From NCBI GenBank assembly GCA_029243545.1, contig JAQWRV010000018.1, positions 1-64,000 of the forward strand: DNA of 64,000 nucleotides, given 5' to 3'. Below, in pieces: positions 26,316 through 34,801 of the stretch (the first letter of the stretch is position 1; every line of letters starts with the position of its first letter). The notes beneath the pieces are model-generated. The model searched no databases. It was given only the letters and a program-made list of their open reading frames with translations, and had not been told where the DNA came from. Made by a program: the position numbers and the translations under genes. Source of the DNA: Rhodospirillaceae bacterium. Lineage in GTDB: Bacteria; Pseudomonadota; Alphaproteobacteria; Rhodospirillales; Rhodospirillaceae.

Positions 26316-26358
26316 TTAAAGATAGACGAAATAGAAATGGCCGGACGGAGGGCACGCC

Positions 26359-27597
26359 ATGGTAGGGCATCATCAAATCGTCATCATCGGCGGTGGCACG
26401 GCGGGCATTACGGTTGCCGCCTCCTTGCGCAATCATGACCACGACGACGCCCTGGATATCGCCATCATTGAGCCGTCCAAGGACCACTATTACCAGCCGG
26501 CCTTCACCCTGGTGGGCGGCGGTGCCGAAACCCTAGCTAAGACGCGCAGGGATGAAGCAAGCCTCATCCCAGATGACGTGAAGTGGATACAGGACTCAGC
26601 CGCCAGCATCGACCCCGACACTAACAAGGTCGGCCTATCGAAAGGCGGCGAAGTCACATATGACTTTCTCGTCGTCTGCCCCGGCCTGGTGATGAACTGG
26701 GGCGCTATCGAAGGCTTTAAGGATGCGGTCGGCACCAACGGTGTGTGCTGCAACTATTCACCAGATACAGTGGAATACACTTGGGAAACCTTAAAAGCGT
26801 TCCTACGCGGCGGCACCGCCTTGTTCGCTCAACCCGCCATGCCGATCAAATGCCCCGGCGCGCCACAAAAGATTGCTTATCTCACGGCTGACTACCTCCG
26901 CCGAGGCGGCATCTTGAAGGACTGCCATGTGCATTTCCTCCCGCAAGGCCCTAGTATGTTTTCGGTACCTTACTTTGCCGCTGAGCTTAACAAAGTGGCC
27001 GATAGTTACGGCATTCACAAGCATTTCCAGCACAGCCTTACTAAAGTCGATGCTGCCAATAAGCGCGCAACGTTCGCCGTGGTCGGTGGTGATAACGAAG
27101 GGCAAACGGTAGAGATGGAGTTCGACATGCTCCACGCCGTGCCACCACAACACGCACCGGATGTCGTGCGCAAATCCGCCCTCGCCAACGACGGTGGCTG
27201 GATCGATGTCAATCAACACTCCATGCAATCGACAAAATACCCCAATGTCTTCGGATTGGGTGACGCCTGTTCTACACCAAACTCAAAGACTGCGGCCGCT
27301 GTGCGCAAACAGGCCCCGGTGGTGGTGAAAAACCTAAACGCGCTGATCAATAGTGGCGAAGTGGATAAAGACTATGACGGCTACGGCTCCTGCCCGCTGA
27401 CCACTGCCTACGGCAAAGTGATGATGGCCGAGTTCACATATGGCGGAAAAGTCACACCCACACTGCCTTTGAATCCGAGCAAAGAACGGCGCATCAACTG
27501 GTGGATCAAGAAAACCGGCCTACCCCTCTTCTATTGGAAGTACATGCTCAAAGGCCATGAAGCGTTTCCCCGCCACAACACCAACTTTGAAGGTTAA
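26359..27597 (+). CDS. sulfide:quinone oxidoreductase-like flavoprotein
   Basis: A 412-residue FAD protein. The N-terminal dinucleotide motif is IVIIGGGTAGITVAASL. The family-specific stretch MPIKCPGAPQKIAYLTADYL near residue 155 carries one redox cysteine, and CCNYS near residue 130 and CSTPNSKTAAAVRKQAP near 306 match the rest of the type II SQR pattern. The C-terminal membrane-contact region ends with WKYMLKGHEAFPRHN. It likely oxidises sulfide to sulfane sulfur and reduces quinone at the membrane surface; some relatives use other substrates. Its last bases overlap the convergent esterase gene. Confidence 0.9.
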   Translation: MVGHHQIVIIGGGTAGITVAASLRNHDHDDALDIAIIEPSKDHYYQPAFTLVGGGAETLAKTRRDEASLIPDDVKWIQDSAASIDPDTNKVGLSKGGEVTYDFLVVCPGLVMNWGAIEGFKDAVGTNGVCCNYSPDTVEYTWETLKAFLRGGTALFAQPAMPIKCPGAPQKIAYLTADYLRRGGILKDCHVHFLPQGPSMFSVPYFAAELNKVADSYGIHKHFQHSLTKVDAANKRATFAVVGGDNEGQTVEMEFDMLHAVPPQHAPDVVRKSALANDGGWIDVNQHSMQSTKYPNVFGLGDACSTPNSKTAAAVRKQAPVVVKNLNALINSGEVDKDYDGYGSCPLTTAYGKVMMAEFTYGGKVTPTLPLNPSKERRINWWIKKTGLPLFYWKYMLKGHEAFPRHNTNFEG

Positions 27598-29186
27598 GGG
27601 CGCGCTTCCCTTTTAAAACTGCCCGCCTCTTCGACAGGCCCCGTTCCGTCGTAGATCGCAACGTCGGGATAGGGAAACACCGGGCGGGAGAAGAGCACGG
27701 TTGACGGATCCACCGGAAAACGTGGCCGGCGGACAAAGTTGGGCACGCTTTGATCGAGCTTATGTGAGATCAGTCCTTCGGGTGCGGCGTCGTCATCCGT
27801 CCAGGCTTCAATGGCGGTGAGATAATCGACCGAATCGGCACCAGGGCCGGAGCCGCAATGGCGCATGCCGGGGATCATAAACATACGGAAGAACGGATGG
27901 ACCGCATCATGCCCACCGAGGATTTCTGTTTGATCTGCGTAATAATCAAGAGACGACGCCGGTGTCAGAGTTTCATCGGTCCAGCCATGATAAAGCAGCA
28001 GCTTACCACCGCGCTCCTTAAAGCGGGCAAGGCTATAACCGCCCTCGGGCGCTGGCATGTAATGCACCGCCCCCAAGCGCCAGGGGTCCACATCAAAGTC
28101 ATAGGTGAAATCTTCCAGAGGACGGCCTAGATCGGGATCTTGATCGTACGCAACAAATCGGAAGTAGTTTTGTTTGGTCGACATCCCGCCCGGCGGCTCA
28201 CCATGTTGTCCCACAAACATGCGGAACCACCCCGGTTCATCGCCCATGGAATAACCCATGGAGGTGATAGTGCGGCCATCGGATGTGCGCGCGCCTTGGT
28301 ACATCGCTTGCGCTGCAGTGGCCTGTTCCACTGACAGACAACCGCGAGACTGTCCGGGTTTGCATATAAATTCATGGGGATTAATTTGGCAGCGTTCAGG
28401 ATCAGCAATGATGCCATCGCTCAATCCGTCGTTTTCATCACAGGTTGCCAGTGCCGCACCTTGCAGAAATGGCAAGGAGAACCCATCAAGAATACTTGAC
28501 CCGTCGTCCCGCGTGGCCGCTTCCAGGCTCCAGAAAATATGCGGCATGATCATGCCCGCCGCCGGGGCACCGGCAATGATGCCGTCGTAGTCATCGGGGT
28601 AGCGCATGGCCGCTTCCAACGCCTGCCGGCCACCCGTGGAGCAACCACGAAAGTAAGACGTCGCATCTTCGCGCTCGTAGTGCCGCGCCACGGTTGCCTT
28701 CAGAAATTCCGTCGTCAAATGCGTCGCGCGATGATTAAAATCTATTTCCGCTGGGCGGTTGTTATACGCCCAGTGGGTGCCATCAGTCATTTCACCCTGA
28801 TGGCCCATATCTGTATGAGCCACGGCATAGCCCCGGATCAACGCGTCATCGGTGCGGTGCATCTGCACTTCACCGCAGAGACCGCCGCACCCGGCCGTAA
28901 GCAAACGCCCGTTCCAATCCATCGGTAGGCGAATCTCGAAACCGATATCAGTATCGATCCGCCCGGCGACTCGGCAGTAAGTCGGCAGATCTTCCACCGC
29001 GCCCTGCATCTCAGAAATCTCTATGTCGATGGATGAGCCGATCACCGACTCATAGTCGGCACCGCGGTGGGCCATACACGTCGCCATATCCAGCGCCAGC
29101 CAGGGATTGGCTTCGTCAGACAGCGCGAAGGCAGAGCTGGAGCACAGAGTAACGACTAAGAGCATGAGTATGCGGACGGCAGTCAT
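27594..29186 (-). CDS. exported tannase/feruloyl esterase family protein
   Basis: A 530-residue secreted esterase with a signal peptide (LLVVTLCSSSAFA). The nucleophile motif is RGCSTGGRQAL near residue 180, where the cysteine next to the serine forms the family disulfide with the cysteine in MRHCGSGPGADSVDYL. The catalytic histidine is the one in RHCGSG, and the acid lies in the HGWTDETLTP segment. It would release phenolic acids such as gallate or ferulate from esters outside the inner membrane, feeding aromatic catabolism. It is convergent with the SQR-like gene. Confidence 0.9.
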   Translation of the reverse strand: MTAVRILMLLVVTLCSSSAFALSDEANPWLALDMATCMAHRGADYESVIGSSIDIEISEMQGAVEDLPTYCRVAGRIDTDIGFEIRLPMDWNGRLLTAGCGGLCGEVQMHRTDDALIRGYAVAHTDMGHQGEMTDGTHWAYNNRPAEIDFNHRATHLTTEFLKATVARHYEREDATSYFRGCSTGGRQALEAAMRYPDDYDGIIAGAPAAGMIMPHIFWSLEAATRDDGSSILDGFSLPFLQGAALATCDENDGLSDGIIADPERCQINPHEFICKPGQSRGCLSVEQATAAQAMYQGARTSDGRTITSMGYSMGDEPGWFRMFVGQHGEPPGGMSTKQNYFRFVAYDQDPDLGRPLEDFTYDFDVDPWRLGAVHYMPAPEGGYSLARFKERGGKLLLYHGWTDETLTPASSLDYYADQTEILGGHDAVHPFFRMFMIPGMRHCGSGPGADSVDYLTAIEAWTDDDAAPEGLISHKLDQSVPNFVRRPRFPVDPSTVLFSRPVFPYPDVAIYDGTGPVEEAGSFKREARP

Positions 29187-29304
29187 ATGACTTTCTCCTT
29201 GGGCCCAGCATAACCGTCAGCACATCCAGTGGACAGATGCACGTCGTTCCAATTCCTGATATATTCCGGTCAACCTCTACGGACTGACACGGAGATAGTG
29301 GTCT

Positions 29305-29685
29305 ATGGAACTCAACCACACCATTGTCTGTTGCCGGGACAAAACGCGGTCATAAGCATTTATGACTGAAATTCTGGGTTTGGCGCTAGCCGTTTCTGTT
29401 TATAACTTTGTGGTTGTCACCATAGAAAACGGCGTTTCACTCGATTTCATGGAACAAGAAAACGAGATCGCTGAACAGCACTACGCCTTTCTTGTATCAG
29501 AGAAGGAATTTGACTCTGCGTTTTCACTCATCCAACAACAGGGTGTGGACCATTGGGCCGATCCTGGGCGCACAAAGCCGGGCGAAATCAACACTCATGA
29601 CGGCGGACGTGGCGTCTATTTTGCTGACGCCGATGGTCATCTACTGGAAATCATCACCCAACCTTACGGGTCCGCAACAGAGTAA
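29305..29685 (+). pseudogene. VOC (glyoxalase-fold) gene with an in-frame stop
   Basis: The frame opens at ATG 29305 with MELNHTIVCCRDKTRS, meets TAA at 29353-29355, and continues in the same frame through AFMTEILGLALAVSV, VVVTIENGVSLDFME, NTHDGGRGVYFADADGHLLE and IITQPYG to 29685. The whole, ignoring the stop, has the length and motifs of a single VOC domain of about 126 residues. A shorter product could begin at ATG 29362 but would lack the first beta strand and a metal-ligand position (the histidine of ELNHT). The stop therefore probably kills the gene. Confidence 0.75.
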
Positions 29686-29764
29686 GACCCAGCAAAATAA
29701 CGGCGTCCACCGCCCTAGACAGAGCAAGCCTGCCCTGCTCGACTCCCCTAAAGAGAGGGGGCAC

Positions 29765-30289
29765 ATGCAGTTTAAGAACACCGTAAATTTATGGGGTGGC
29801 ATTGCCCAGGCTTTGCATTGGGCCATGGCCGTTCTGATTTTGCAGCAATTGGCCAACAGTCATTACATGGTCTTCTTGGATCCAGGTGAAGGCCAAGACC
29901 GTTTCTTCTATCTTTTCCACGAACTTCTCGGTGTGCTGATCTTGGTGTTGCTTGTTACCCGGCTTGGCTGGCAGGTGGGCGCATCTCATGCAAGCAACAC
30001 GGGACTCTATGCCGCCACGGCTGTGATGGTCGGCAGCTCGTGGTTGATGGCGTCTTATGCCGGCTTTCCCGTTTTCCCCAATGCACCCTGGACCCTGCCC
30101 AACTTCACGAGGCAGAATCTGGATTACGGACGCTGGGCCTATAACGTCCATGTCTGGATAGGCTGGGCCATTCTTGGGCTGGTGACTGTTCACGCGGTAG
30201 CGGCGATCAAGCATCATGTCATCGACAAAGATGACGTGCTGCGCCGCATGACACCCATATGGGCTTACAAGTGGATTACCCTAAAGTGA
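29765..30289 (+). CDS. cytochrome b561
   Basis: A 174-residue four-helix di-haem membrane protein. Histidines in IAQALHWAMAVL, FYLFHELLGVLI, YNVHVWIGWAIL and VTVHAVAAIKHH sit at the expected ligand positions of the bacterial cytochrome b561 family. Such proteins pass electrons between periplasmic enzymes and the quinone pool. The start is set at ATG 29765 behind a strong GAGAGGGGG ribosome site; the frame is open further upstream but that part overlaps the VOC remnant. The downstream hydrolase gene overlaps its 3' end. Confidence 0.88.
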   Translation: MQFKNTVNLWGGIAQALHWAMAVLILQQLANSHYMVFLDPGEGQDRFFYLFHELLGVLILVLLVTRLGWQVGASHASNTGLYAATAVMVGSSWLMASYAGFPVFPNAPWTLPNFTRQNLDYGRWAYNVHVWIGWAILGLVTVHAVAAIKHHVIDKDDVLRRMTPIWAYKWITLK

Positions 30290-31086
30290 AAGTATCAAAA
30301 CGTTATATGGACGGCCTGTTCGGTCAGCTTCATGTGCGCCTGACAGAACCTGAAAATCCGTCCCGTCCGCCGGTACTCTGTCTGCACGTGAGCCCGCTGT
30401 CGGGATTGGTCTACGAAGACCTGCTGGCCCGCATCGGCACAGATCGCATGGCCATCGCCCCGGATACCCCCGGCTACGGCATGTCGGATGCGCCATCGGA
30501 TATTCCGGATATTCCTGCATATGCCGAAGCATTCTCACATCTCATGGACTCCATGGACTTCAAAGAAGTTGATTTGGTCGGCTATGCGACGGGCTCGGTT
30601 ATCGCTGCTGAACTGGCGCGGCAACGGCCCGATGTAGTGCGCCGCCTGGTACTGTTCTCCGCCCCGGTGATCGACGACGAAGACCGCCGCACCCTGGGAG
30701 ATCGCTTCGGACATGTAATTAAACCCAAATCCGACGGCTCCCACCTCATTCCCTTGTGGCAGCAAGTCTTTGCCGGGCACGGACCGGGCCAGACCGCCGC
30801 ATTGTGCCATCACGTATTTACGGAGCACATTCGCGCCGATAGCGATAAGAAGCCTTGGGCACCACGCGCTGCCTTCGAATTCCGCTTGGAAGAGGCGTTG
30901 GCGGCGCTGTCTCAGCCCCTTGTGATCTATAACATCGCCACAGAAGTCCACGGCTCAACGCTGCGGGCAGCACCCCATGTGAAGCCGGGCAGTATCGTCG
31001 AGTTACCAGACTGGGGGCATGGGTTTCTGCAAACCCGGCCCGAAGACGCCGCCAATCGCGTACGCAACTTTTTAGATAGCGTGTGA
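30259..31086 (+). CDS. alpha/beta hydrolase-fold protein A, nucleophile serine replaced by alanine
   Basis: A 275-residue protein with a full alpha/beta hydrolase frame: VLCLHVSPLSGLVYE at the oxyanion strand, APDTPGYGMSDAP, the elbow VDLVGYATGSV, and PDWGHGFLQ with the C-terminal histidine. At the elbow the usual G-x-S-x-G reads GYATG, so the serine is alanine. The next gene is a tandem copy with GYHTG. ATG 30259 overlaps the cytochrome gene by 31 bases; a GTG at 30286 overlapping its stop as GTGA is an alternative start. Either the chemistry is not serine hydrolysis, or the protein is a binding or partner subunit. Confidence 0.83.
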   Translation: MGLQVDYPKVKVSKRYMDGLFGQLHVRLTEPENPSRPPVLCLHVSPLSGLVYEDLLARIGTDRMAIAPDTPGYGMSDAPSDIPDIPAYAEAFSHLMDSMDFKEVDLVGYATGSVIAAELARQRPDVVRRLVLFSAPVIDDEDRRTLGDRFGHVIKPKSDGSHLIPLWQQVFAGHGPGQTAALCHHVFTEHIRADSDKKPWAPRAAFEFRLEEALAALSQPLVIYNIATEVHGSTLRAAPHVKPGSIVELPDWGHGFLQTRPEDAANRVRNFLDSV

Positions 31087-31099
31087 AGGAGAGAGAATC

Positions 31100-31933
31100 A
31101 TGAGTAACGACAGAGTGCCTTTTCGCCGCGAATATGTGGGCGGACCTTTCGGCCAAATGCATCTGCGTATTGCCGGTTCAAAAGACTCCAGCAAACGGCC
31201 GCTGTTTTGTTTTCACCTCAGTCCGGTATCTGGGATCGTGTATGAAACCTGGCTCGGTGAGATGGGCAAAGACCGGCTGGTCGTCGCTCCGGATACCCCA
31301 GGCTATGGCATGTCAGATGCCCCTGACGAACAGCCCAGCATCAGTGATTTTGCTAGATCCATGCACAGTGTAATGGATACGCTTGGCGTCAATGAGGCCG
31401 ACGTGATGGGTTATCACACCGGCTCCAAGACATGTGTGGAAACGGCGCTACAACAACCGGAACGGATCAAGCATCTGGTGCTGATCTCCGCCCCCATTTA
31501 CACCGCAGAAGATCTTGCCAAACAGAATGCTCAAATGGGCCACGCCGACGAACCACAAGACGACGGCACTCATCTACTGGGACAGTGGGAGGGTCTGTGG
31601 CGATGGAAAGGGCCGGAACAGACGCCGGCCGACATTATGCGTGCCTTTCCCGATCACATTCTTGGCGGCAAGAAAAAGCACTGGGGTCATGTGGCTGCAT
31701 TTGCCTACACCTACCCGGAAAACATTCCCAAAGTGCAGGCCCCCATTCTGGTCATCAACACCAATGATGATTTGGTGGTCTACACCCGGCGCATCCACGA
31801 ACACCTAACCAATGGAAAAGTCATCGAGCTCCCCGATTGGGGTCATGGTTTCCTGGATTATCACCCGGAAGAAACCGCTGCTTTCGTCCGTCCGTTCCTC
31901 GATGACGATGAGTGGCCCGAAAGTGCCGCATAA
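31100..31933 (+). CDS. alpha/beta hydrolase-fold protein B, nucleophile serine replaced by histidine
   Basis: A 277-residue tandem paralogue of the preceding protein. Shared blocks include YVGGPFGQMHLRI, FHLSPVSGIVYETW, VAPDTPGYGMSDAPDE, and LPDWGHGFLDYHPEE with the catalytic-type histidine. The elbow is VMGYHTGSKT, with histidine where the serine nucleophile normally stands. An acidic residue is available in NTNDDLVVY. A good AAGGAGAGAG ribosome site precedes the ATG, 14 bases after gene A. The pair, with the cytochrome b561 gene before and a 243-residue gene after, looks like one operon. Confidence 0.85.
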   Translation: MSNDRVPFRREYVGGPFGQMHLRIAGSKDSSKRPLFCFHLSPVSGIVYETWLGEMGKDRLVVAPDTPGYGMSDAPDEQPSISDFARSMHSVMDTLGVNEADVMGYHTGSKTCVETALQQPERIKHLVLISAPIYTAEDLAKQNAQMGHADEPQDDGTHLLGQWEGLWRWKGPEQTPADIMRAFPDHILGGKKKHWGHVAAFAYTYPENIPKVQAPILVINTNDDLVVYTRRIHEHLTNGKVIELPDWGHGFLDYHPEETAAFVRPFLDDDEWPESAA

Positions 31934-31938
31934 AATTC

Positions 31939-32670
31939 ATGGCTGAAGCCCTTCCCCCTGAACGTCCAAGGCGCCGTGGCGTGTTCGACTACAAAAGCGA
32001 TCAGCAGGGTAACGAAGATTACATGCGTGGCGGCGAGCGGTTTTCCATCACCCTGTTTCCCGACGGACGCTTGGTCCAGCGTGCAAACTGCCACATCGCT
32101 GTAGATCCAGATGTGGAGCGGGACTCCGTGCTCACCGTTGATAAGACGTTACGCCCGATCGAGGCCTATGTACGCATTGAAACCGGCGGGCAATTCACCG
32201 GTTCGGCCTGGTATCATTTCAACGACTCACACGGCACCTGCGAAGCTTTTACCGCGCAGGATGGGCGCGTCTCTTACACAGAAAACGTTCCGCCGGGACC
32301 ATTTTGCTTTTGCTCCCACGCCATCGTTGGTGATGCCTGGATGATCGCTGCAATGGCGGGAACAGCCGACAACACGCGCACGGAGACCCCGCTCTATACT
32401 GTCACCCTCAACAAACAAGGCGCCACCGGCCCGGCATTGGCAACCAAACCATTCGGTGTCGAGCGGGTCGGGCCTGAAACCATCAAGGTTCCGGTGGGCA
32501 CGTTTGAGACCGTGCGCTACCGCTGCGGTGCGGTGCCGGACGGAACGGCCCTAGAAGACGCCGATTTTCAATACAACATCTGGATCACCGACGACGTTTT
32601 TAAGATGGCCGTGCTGTCCATGTACCCAGGCAAAACACGATTTGAACTGGTGGACCTCGAGACCGATTAG
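31939..32670 (+). CDS. protein of unknown function, beta-rich
   Basis: A 243-residue cytosolic-looking protein without signal peptide, transmembrane helix or known catalytic motif. It is predicted to be mostly beta strand: SITLFPDGRLVQRANCHI, YVRIETGGQFTGSAWYHF, and a final IKVPVGTFETVRYRCG to the end, a layout reminiscent of DUF3108-like barrel proteins, though I am not certain. ATG 31939 is used because it lies just after the stop of the hydrolase gene; an upstream frame extension overlaps that gene. Tight spacing makes it part of the cytochrome b561/hydrolase operon. Confidence 0.75.
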   Translation: MAEALPPERPRRRGVFDYKSDQQGNEDYMRGGERFSITLFPDGRLVQRANCHIAVDPDVERDSVLTVDKTLRPIEAYVRIETGGQFTGSAWYHFNDSHGTCEAFTAQDGRVSYTENVPPGPFCFCSHAIVGDAWMIAAMAGTADNTRTETPLYTVTLNKQGATGPALATKPFGVERVGPETIKVPVGTFETVRYRCGAVPDGTALEDADFQYNIWITDDVFKMAVLSMYPGKTRFELVDLETD

Positions 32671-32705
32671 CCGGTGAAAAAGGAAACGTTCAATAATTCC
32701 TTCAT

Positions 32706-32730
32706 GGGCTTATTCCTCGAAAAGGAGCCC
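32706..32730 (+). terminator. possible terminator hairpin after the b561/hydrolase operon
   Basis: GGGC at 32706-32709 pairs with GCCC at 32727-32730, and inside it TCCT pairs with AGGA around a CGAAA loop. Modest T-richness follows (TTCACTACTTT). Its position just after the last gene of a rightward operon, facing a leftward one, suits a terminator, but the stem has a bulge and the T-run is interrupted. Confidence 0.3.
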
Positions 32731-32786
32731 TTCACTACTTTAGATCGTTAAAAAACCAGCAGAATCTGGAAATGGGGCGCAGGCAG

Positions 32787-33509
32787 CTAGACCAGCCGTT
32801 TGCCGCCGTCGCAGGGCAGCGCCAAACCGGTGAGAAAGCCGTTCGTGATACAGCTGGTTACTGCAGCTGCGACGTCTTCAGGCTGACCAATGCGTCCAGC
32901 TGGTGTCGAGGCAGAAGAGTCGGCAAACATCCCTTCGCGGATCTTGTCAGGTATGCGGCTCCACGCTTCTGTATCCGTAAGCCCCGGCGCGACCGCATTG
33001 ACCCGTGTCGGTGCCATTTCCACAGCCAGTGTCTTAATCATGCCCTCAAGCGCACCGTTGACCGCGGCCAGAGCCGATGCACCGGGAGTCGCCGCAATGG
33101 CCGAAGCCCCGGTCACCAGAGTCAATGAGCCTTGGTCCGATAACTTTTTGGCGCCGTGGTGCATAACAATAAGATAGGGCCAAAACCGGCCGTCAAACGT
33201 CTCACGGAGGCCGTCCACCGGAACCTCGGAAAACGGACCGAGGGAAGCGCTCGCTGCGATGGTAATGACCAGATGATCCAGCGAGTTCAAGCCTTCGAAA
33301 AATGCCGCCGCCGCAGCTTCATCTGTGCAGTCCACAGACGCCACCGCAACATCGCCGATATCCGCCTGCGCTGCATCGAGCCGTTCTTGCGACCGTCCGA
33401 CGATGGTGACCGATGCACCCAAATTATTGAGTTGCGCCGCTGTGGCCTTGCCGATGCCACTGGACCCACCGACGACAACAGCGGTTTGGCCTGAGAGGGT
33501 GTTTGACAT
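32787..33509 (-). CDS. SDR-family oxidoreductase lacking the YxxxK pair
   Basis: A 240-residue classical-length short-chain dehydrogenase. The cofactor motif VVGGSSGIGKATA is intact, as is the LVITIAASA strand in place of the usual NNAG. At the catalytic site, where Tyr-x-x-x-Lys is expected, the sequence reads SALAAVNGALEGM, with no tyrosine or lysine. The C-terminal IGQPEDVAAAV and CDGGKRLV are normal. Start ATG 33509 is preferred over a GTG three codons earlier because AGGTGAG lies just before it. Members with this change occur in proteobacteria; whether they catalyse anything is unclear. It follows the amidohydrolase pair. Confidence 0.88.
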   Translation of the reverse strand: MSNTLSGQTAVVVGGSSGIGKATAAQLNNLGASVTIVGRSQERLDAAQADIGDVAVASVDCTDEAAAAAFFEGLNSLDHLVITIAASASLGPFSEVPVDGLRETFDGRFWPYLIVMHHGAKKLSDQGSLTLVTGASAIAATPGASALAAVNGALEGMIKTLAVEMAPTRVNAVAPGLTDTEAWSRIPDKIREGMFADSSASTPAGRIGQPEDVAAAVTSCITNGFLTGLALPCDGGKRLV

Positions 33510-33514
33510 TATGC

Positions 33515-34801
33515 TCACCTAAATTGCATGGGTTCTGGGTCGCTAAGATCACGATAGCGGTCGCGCAAACGAATCTGGCGGCTATCCAAGGGCATTACCT
33601 TACCTTTGATGATGACGTCGGTGGGCAGAACCGTAACTTCCAGCGGATCGCCTTCCCAGACAACCACATCTGCATCTTTACCCACTTCAAGCGTGCCGTA
33701 TTCGTCGTCAACGCCGAACAGCTCCGCCGGGTTGCGGGTGATGGCCGCTAGCGCTGCGTCAAATGGCAACCCATTGGCCACACCGACCCCAGCGATTTGC
33801 GTGACGTTACGTGGATTGTTGTAGTCGTTGAACGACGTTGTCGCTATCGCGATTTTGACGCCTGCGTCGTATAGCCGTTTGGCGTTATCCAGCGTGGCAT
33901 ACACATTGTCAAAACTGGTTGGCAGATTGTTGGACGGATCAATTATGACGCCGATTTCGGCTGCCGCCAAGTCGTCGGCTACCTTCCAAGCTTCGCGGGC
34001 ACTGCTGAACACCATGCGGATGTTGTACTCTTCTGCGAGACCGACCAGCACACGCATGTCAGACGCTCGGTTGACCGTCACCACCAAAGGAATGTCACCC
34101 TCAAGCACGGGTACCAACGCGTCTAGATCGAGCTGATGCAAGACGTAGTCCCGTGTGCGGTTCTGGTCAAAATTACGCCGGTTGGCATCATAGTGCAGCG
34201 CATCGTCAAAGGCCTGACGCATAAACACGGCAAGCCCGCCGCGAGTTCCCCCCATGGCATCAGCAGCACGTCCGCCGAAACCGGCATACTGCGCAGCGCG
34301 GGCCTTCACTACCATGTCGTCGCCAAGGCCTGTTCCGGTGCCGAGGTGTACGATCGCGCCAAGGCCCCAGAACACCGAACCGAAGGCGGACGGCACAGTG
34401 ACGGCACGCGTCACACCATCCACCCGCGTCACTGGAATGAGAACAGAGTCCGGGTTCAGTCCGGCGGACACATCAAAACCTGCCGAGAATGGCGCGCCAA
34501 CAGACGTATAGTCATCGGCACCGGACACCTGCCCGACTTCGAGCAGACCCATCTTGGTTACAACGTTCATCAGGCCGGGTGTGACCGGACGGCCCCCGGC
34601 ATCAATAACTATGGCGCCGATTGGCACATAAACATCCACGCCGACAGCCACTATTTTATCGTCTTCAATAACGACGGTGGCGTTGTTCAGCACACTCCCG
34701 TCGGCCACCGTGTGCACCGTGCCATTGATGATCGCGATTGAGTCGGCATTTGCAGCGAATGACCAAACCAGCGCAGCGGTCAGAACAAGGAGCGTTCTCA
34801 T
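33515..34801 (-). CDS. amidohydrolase-fold protein without metal ligands
   Basis: A 428-residue exported protein (signal VLTAALVWSFAANA) with the beta-sandwich and barrel of the amidohydrolase superfamily: VVIEDDKIVAVG, then VTPGLMNVVTKMG, and a C-terminal YGTLEVGKDADVVVWEGDP. The HxH metal motif is replaced by VTK, the barrel histidines seen in the partner gene (FHHAVEAY) read FSSAREAW, and VHSDSN reads ATTSFN. All metal positions are thus lost. Its start overlaps the stop of the active-looking partner (ATGA), suggesting a heteromer in which this chain is structural or substrate-binding. Confidence 0.87.
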   Translation of the reverse strand: MRTLLVLTAALVWSFAANADSIAIINGTVHTVADGSVLNNATVVIEDDKIVAVGVDVYVPIGAIVIDAGGRPVTPGLMNVVTKMGLLEVGQVSGADDYTSVGAPFSAGFDVSAGLNPDSVLIPVTRVDGVTRAVTVPSAFGSVFWGLGAIVHLGTGTGLGDDMVVKARAAQYAGFGGRAADAMGGTRGGLAVFMRQAFDDALHYDANRRNFDQNRTRDYVLHQLDLDALVPVLEGDIPLVVTVNRASDMRVLVGLAEEYNIRMVFSSAREAWKVADDLAAAEIGVIIDPSNNLPTSFDNVYATLDNAKRLYDAGVKIAIATTSFNDYNNPRNVTQIAGVGVANGLPFDAALAAITRNPAELFGVDDEYGTLEVGKDADVVVWEGDPLEVTVLPTDVIIKGKVMPLDSRQIRLRDRYRDLSDPEPMQFR

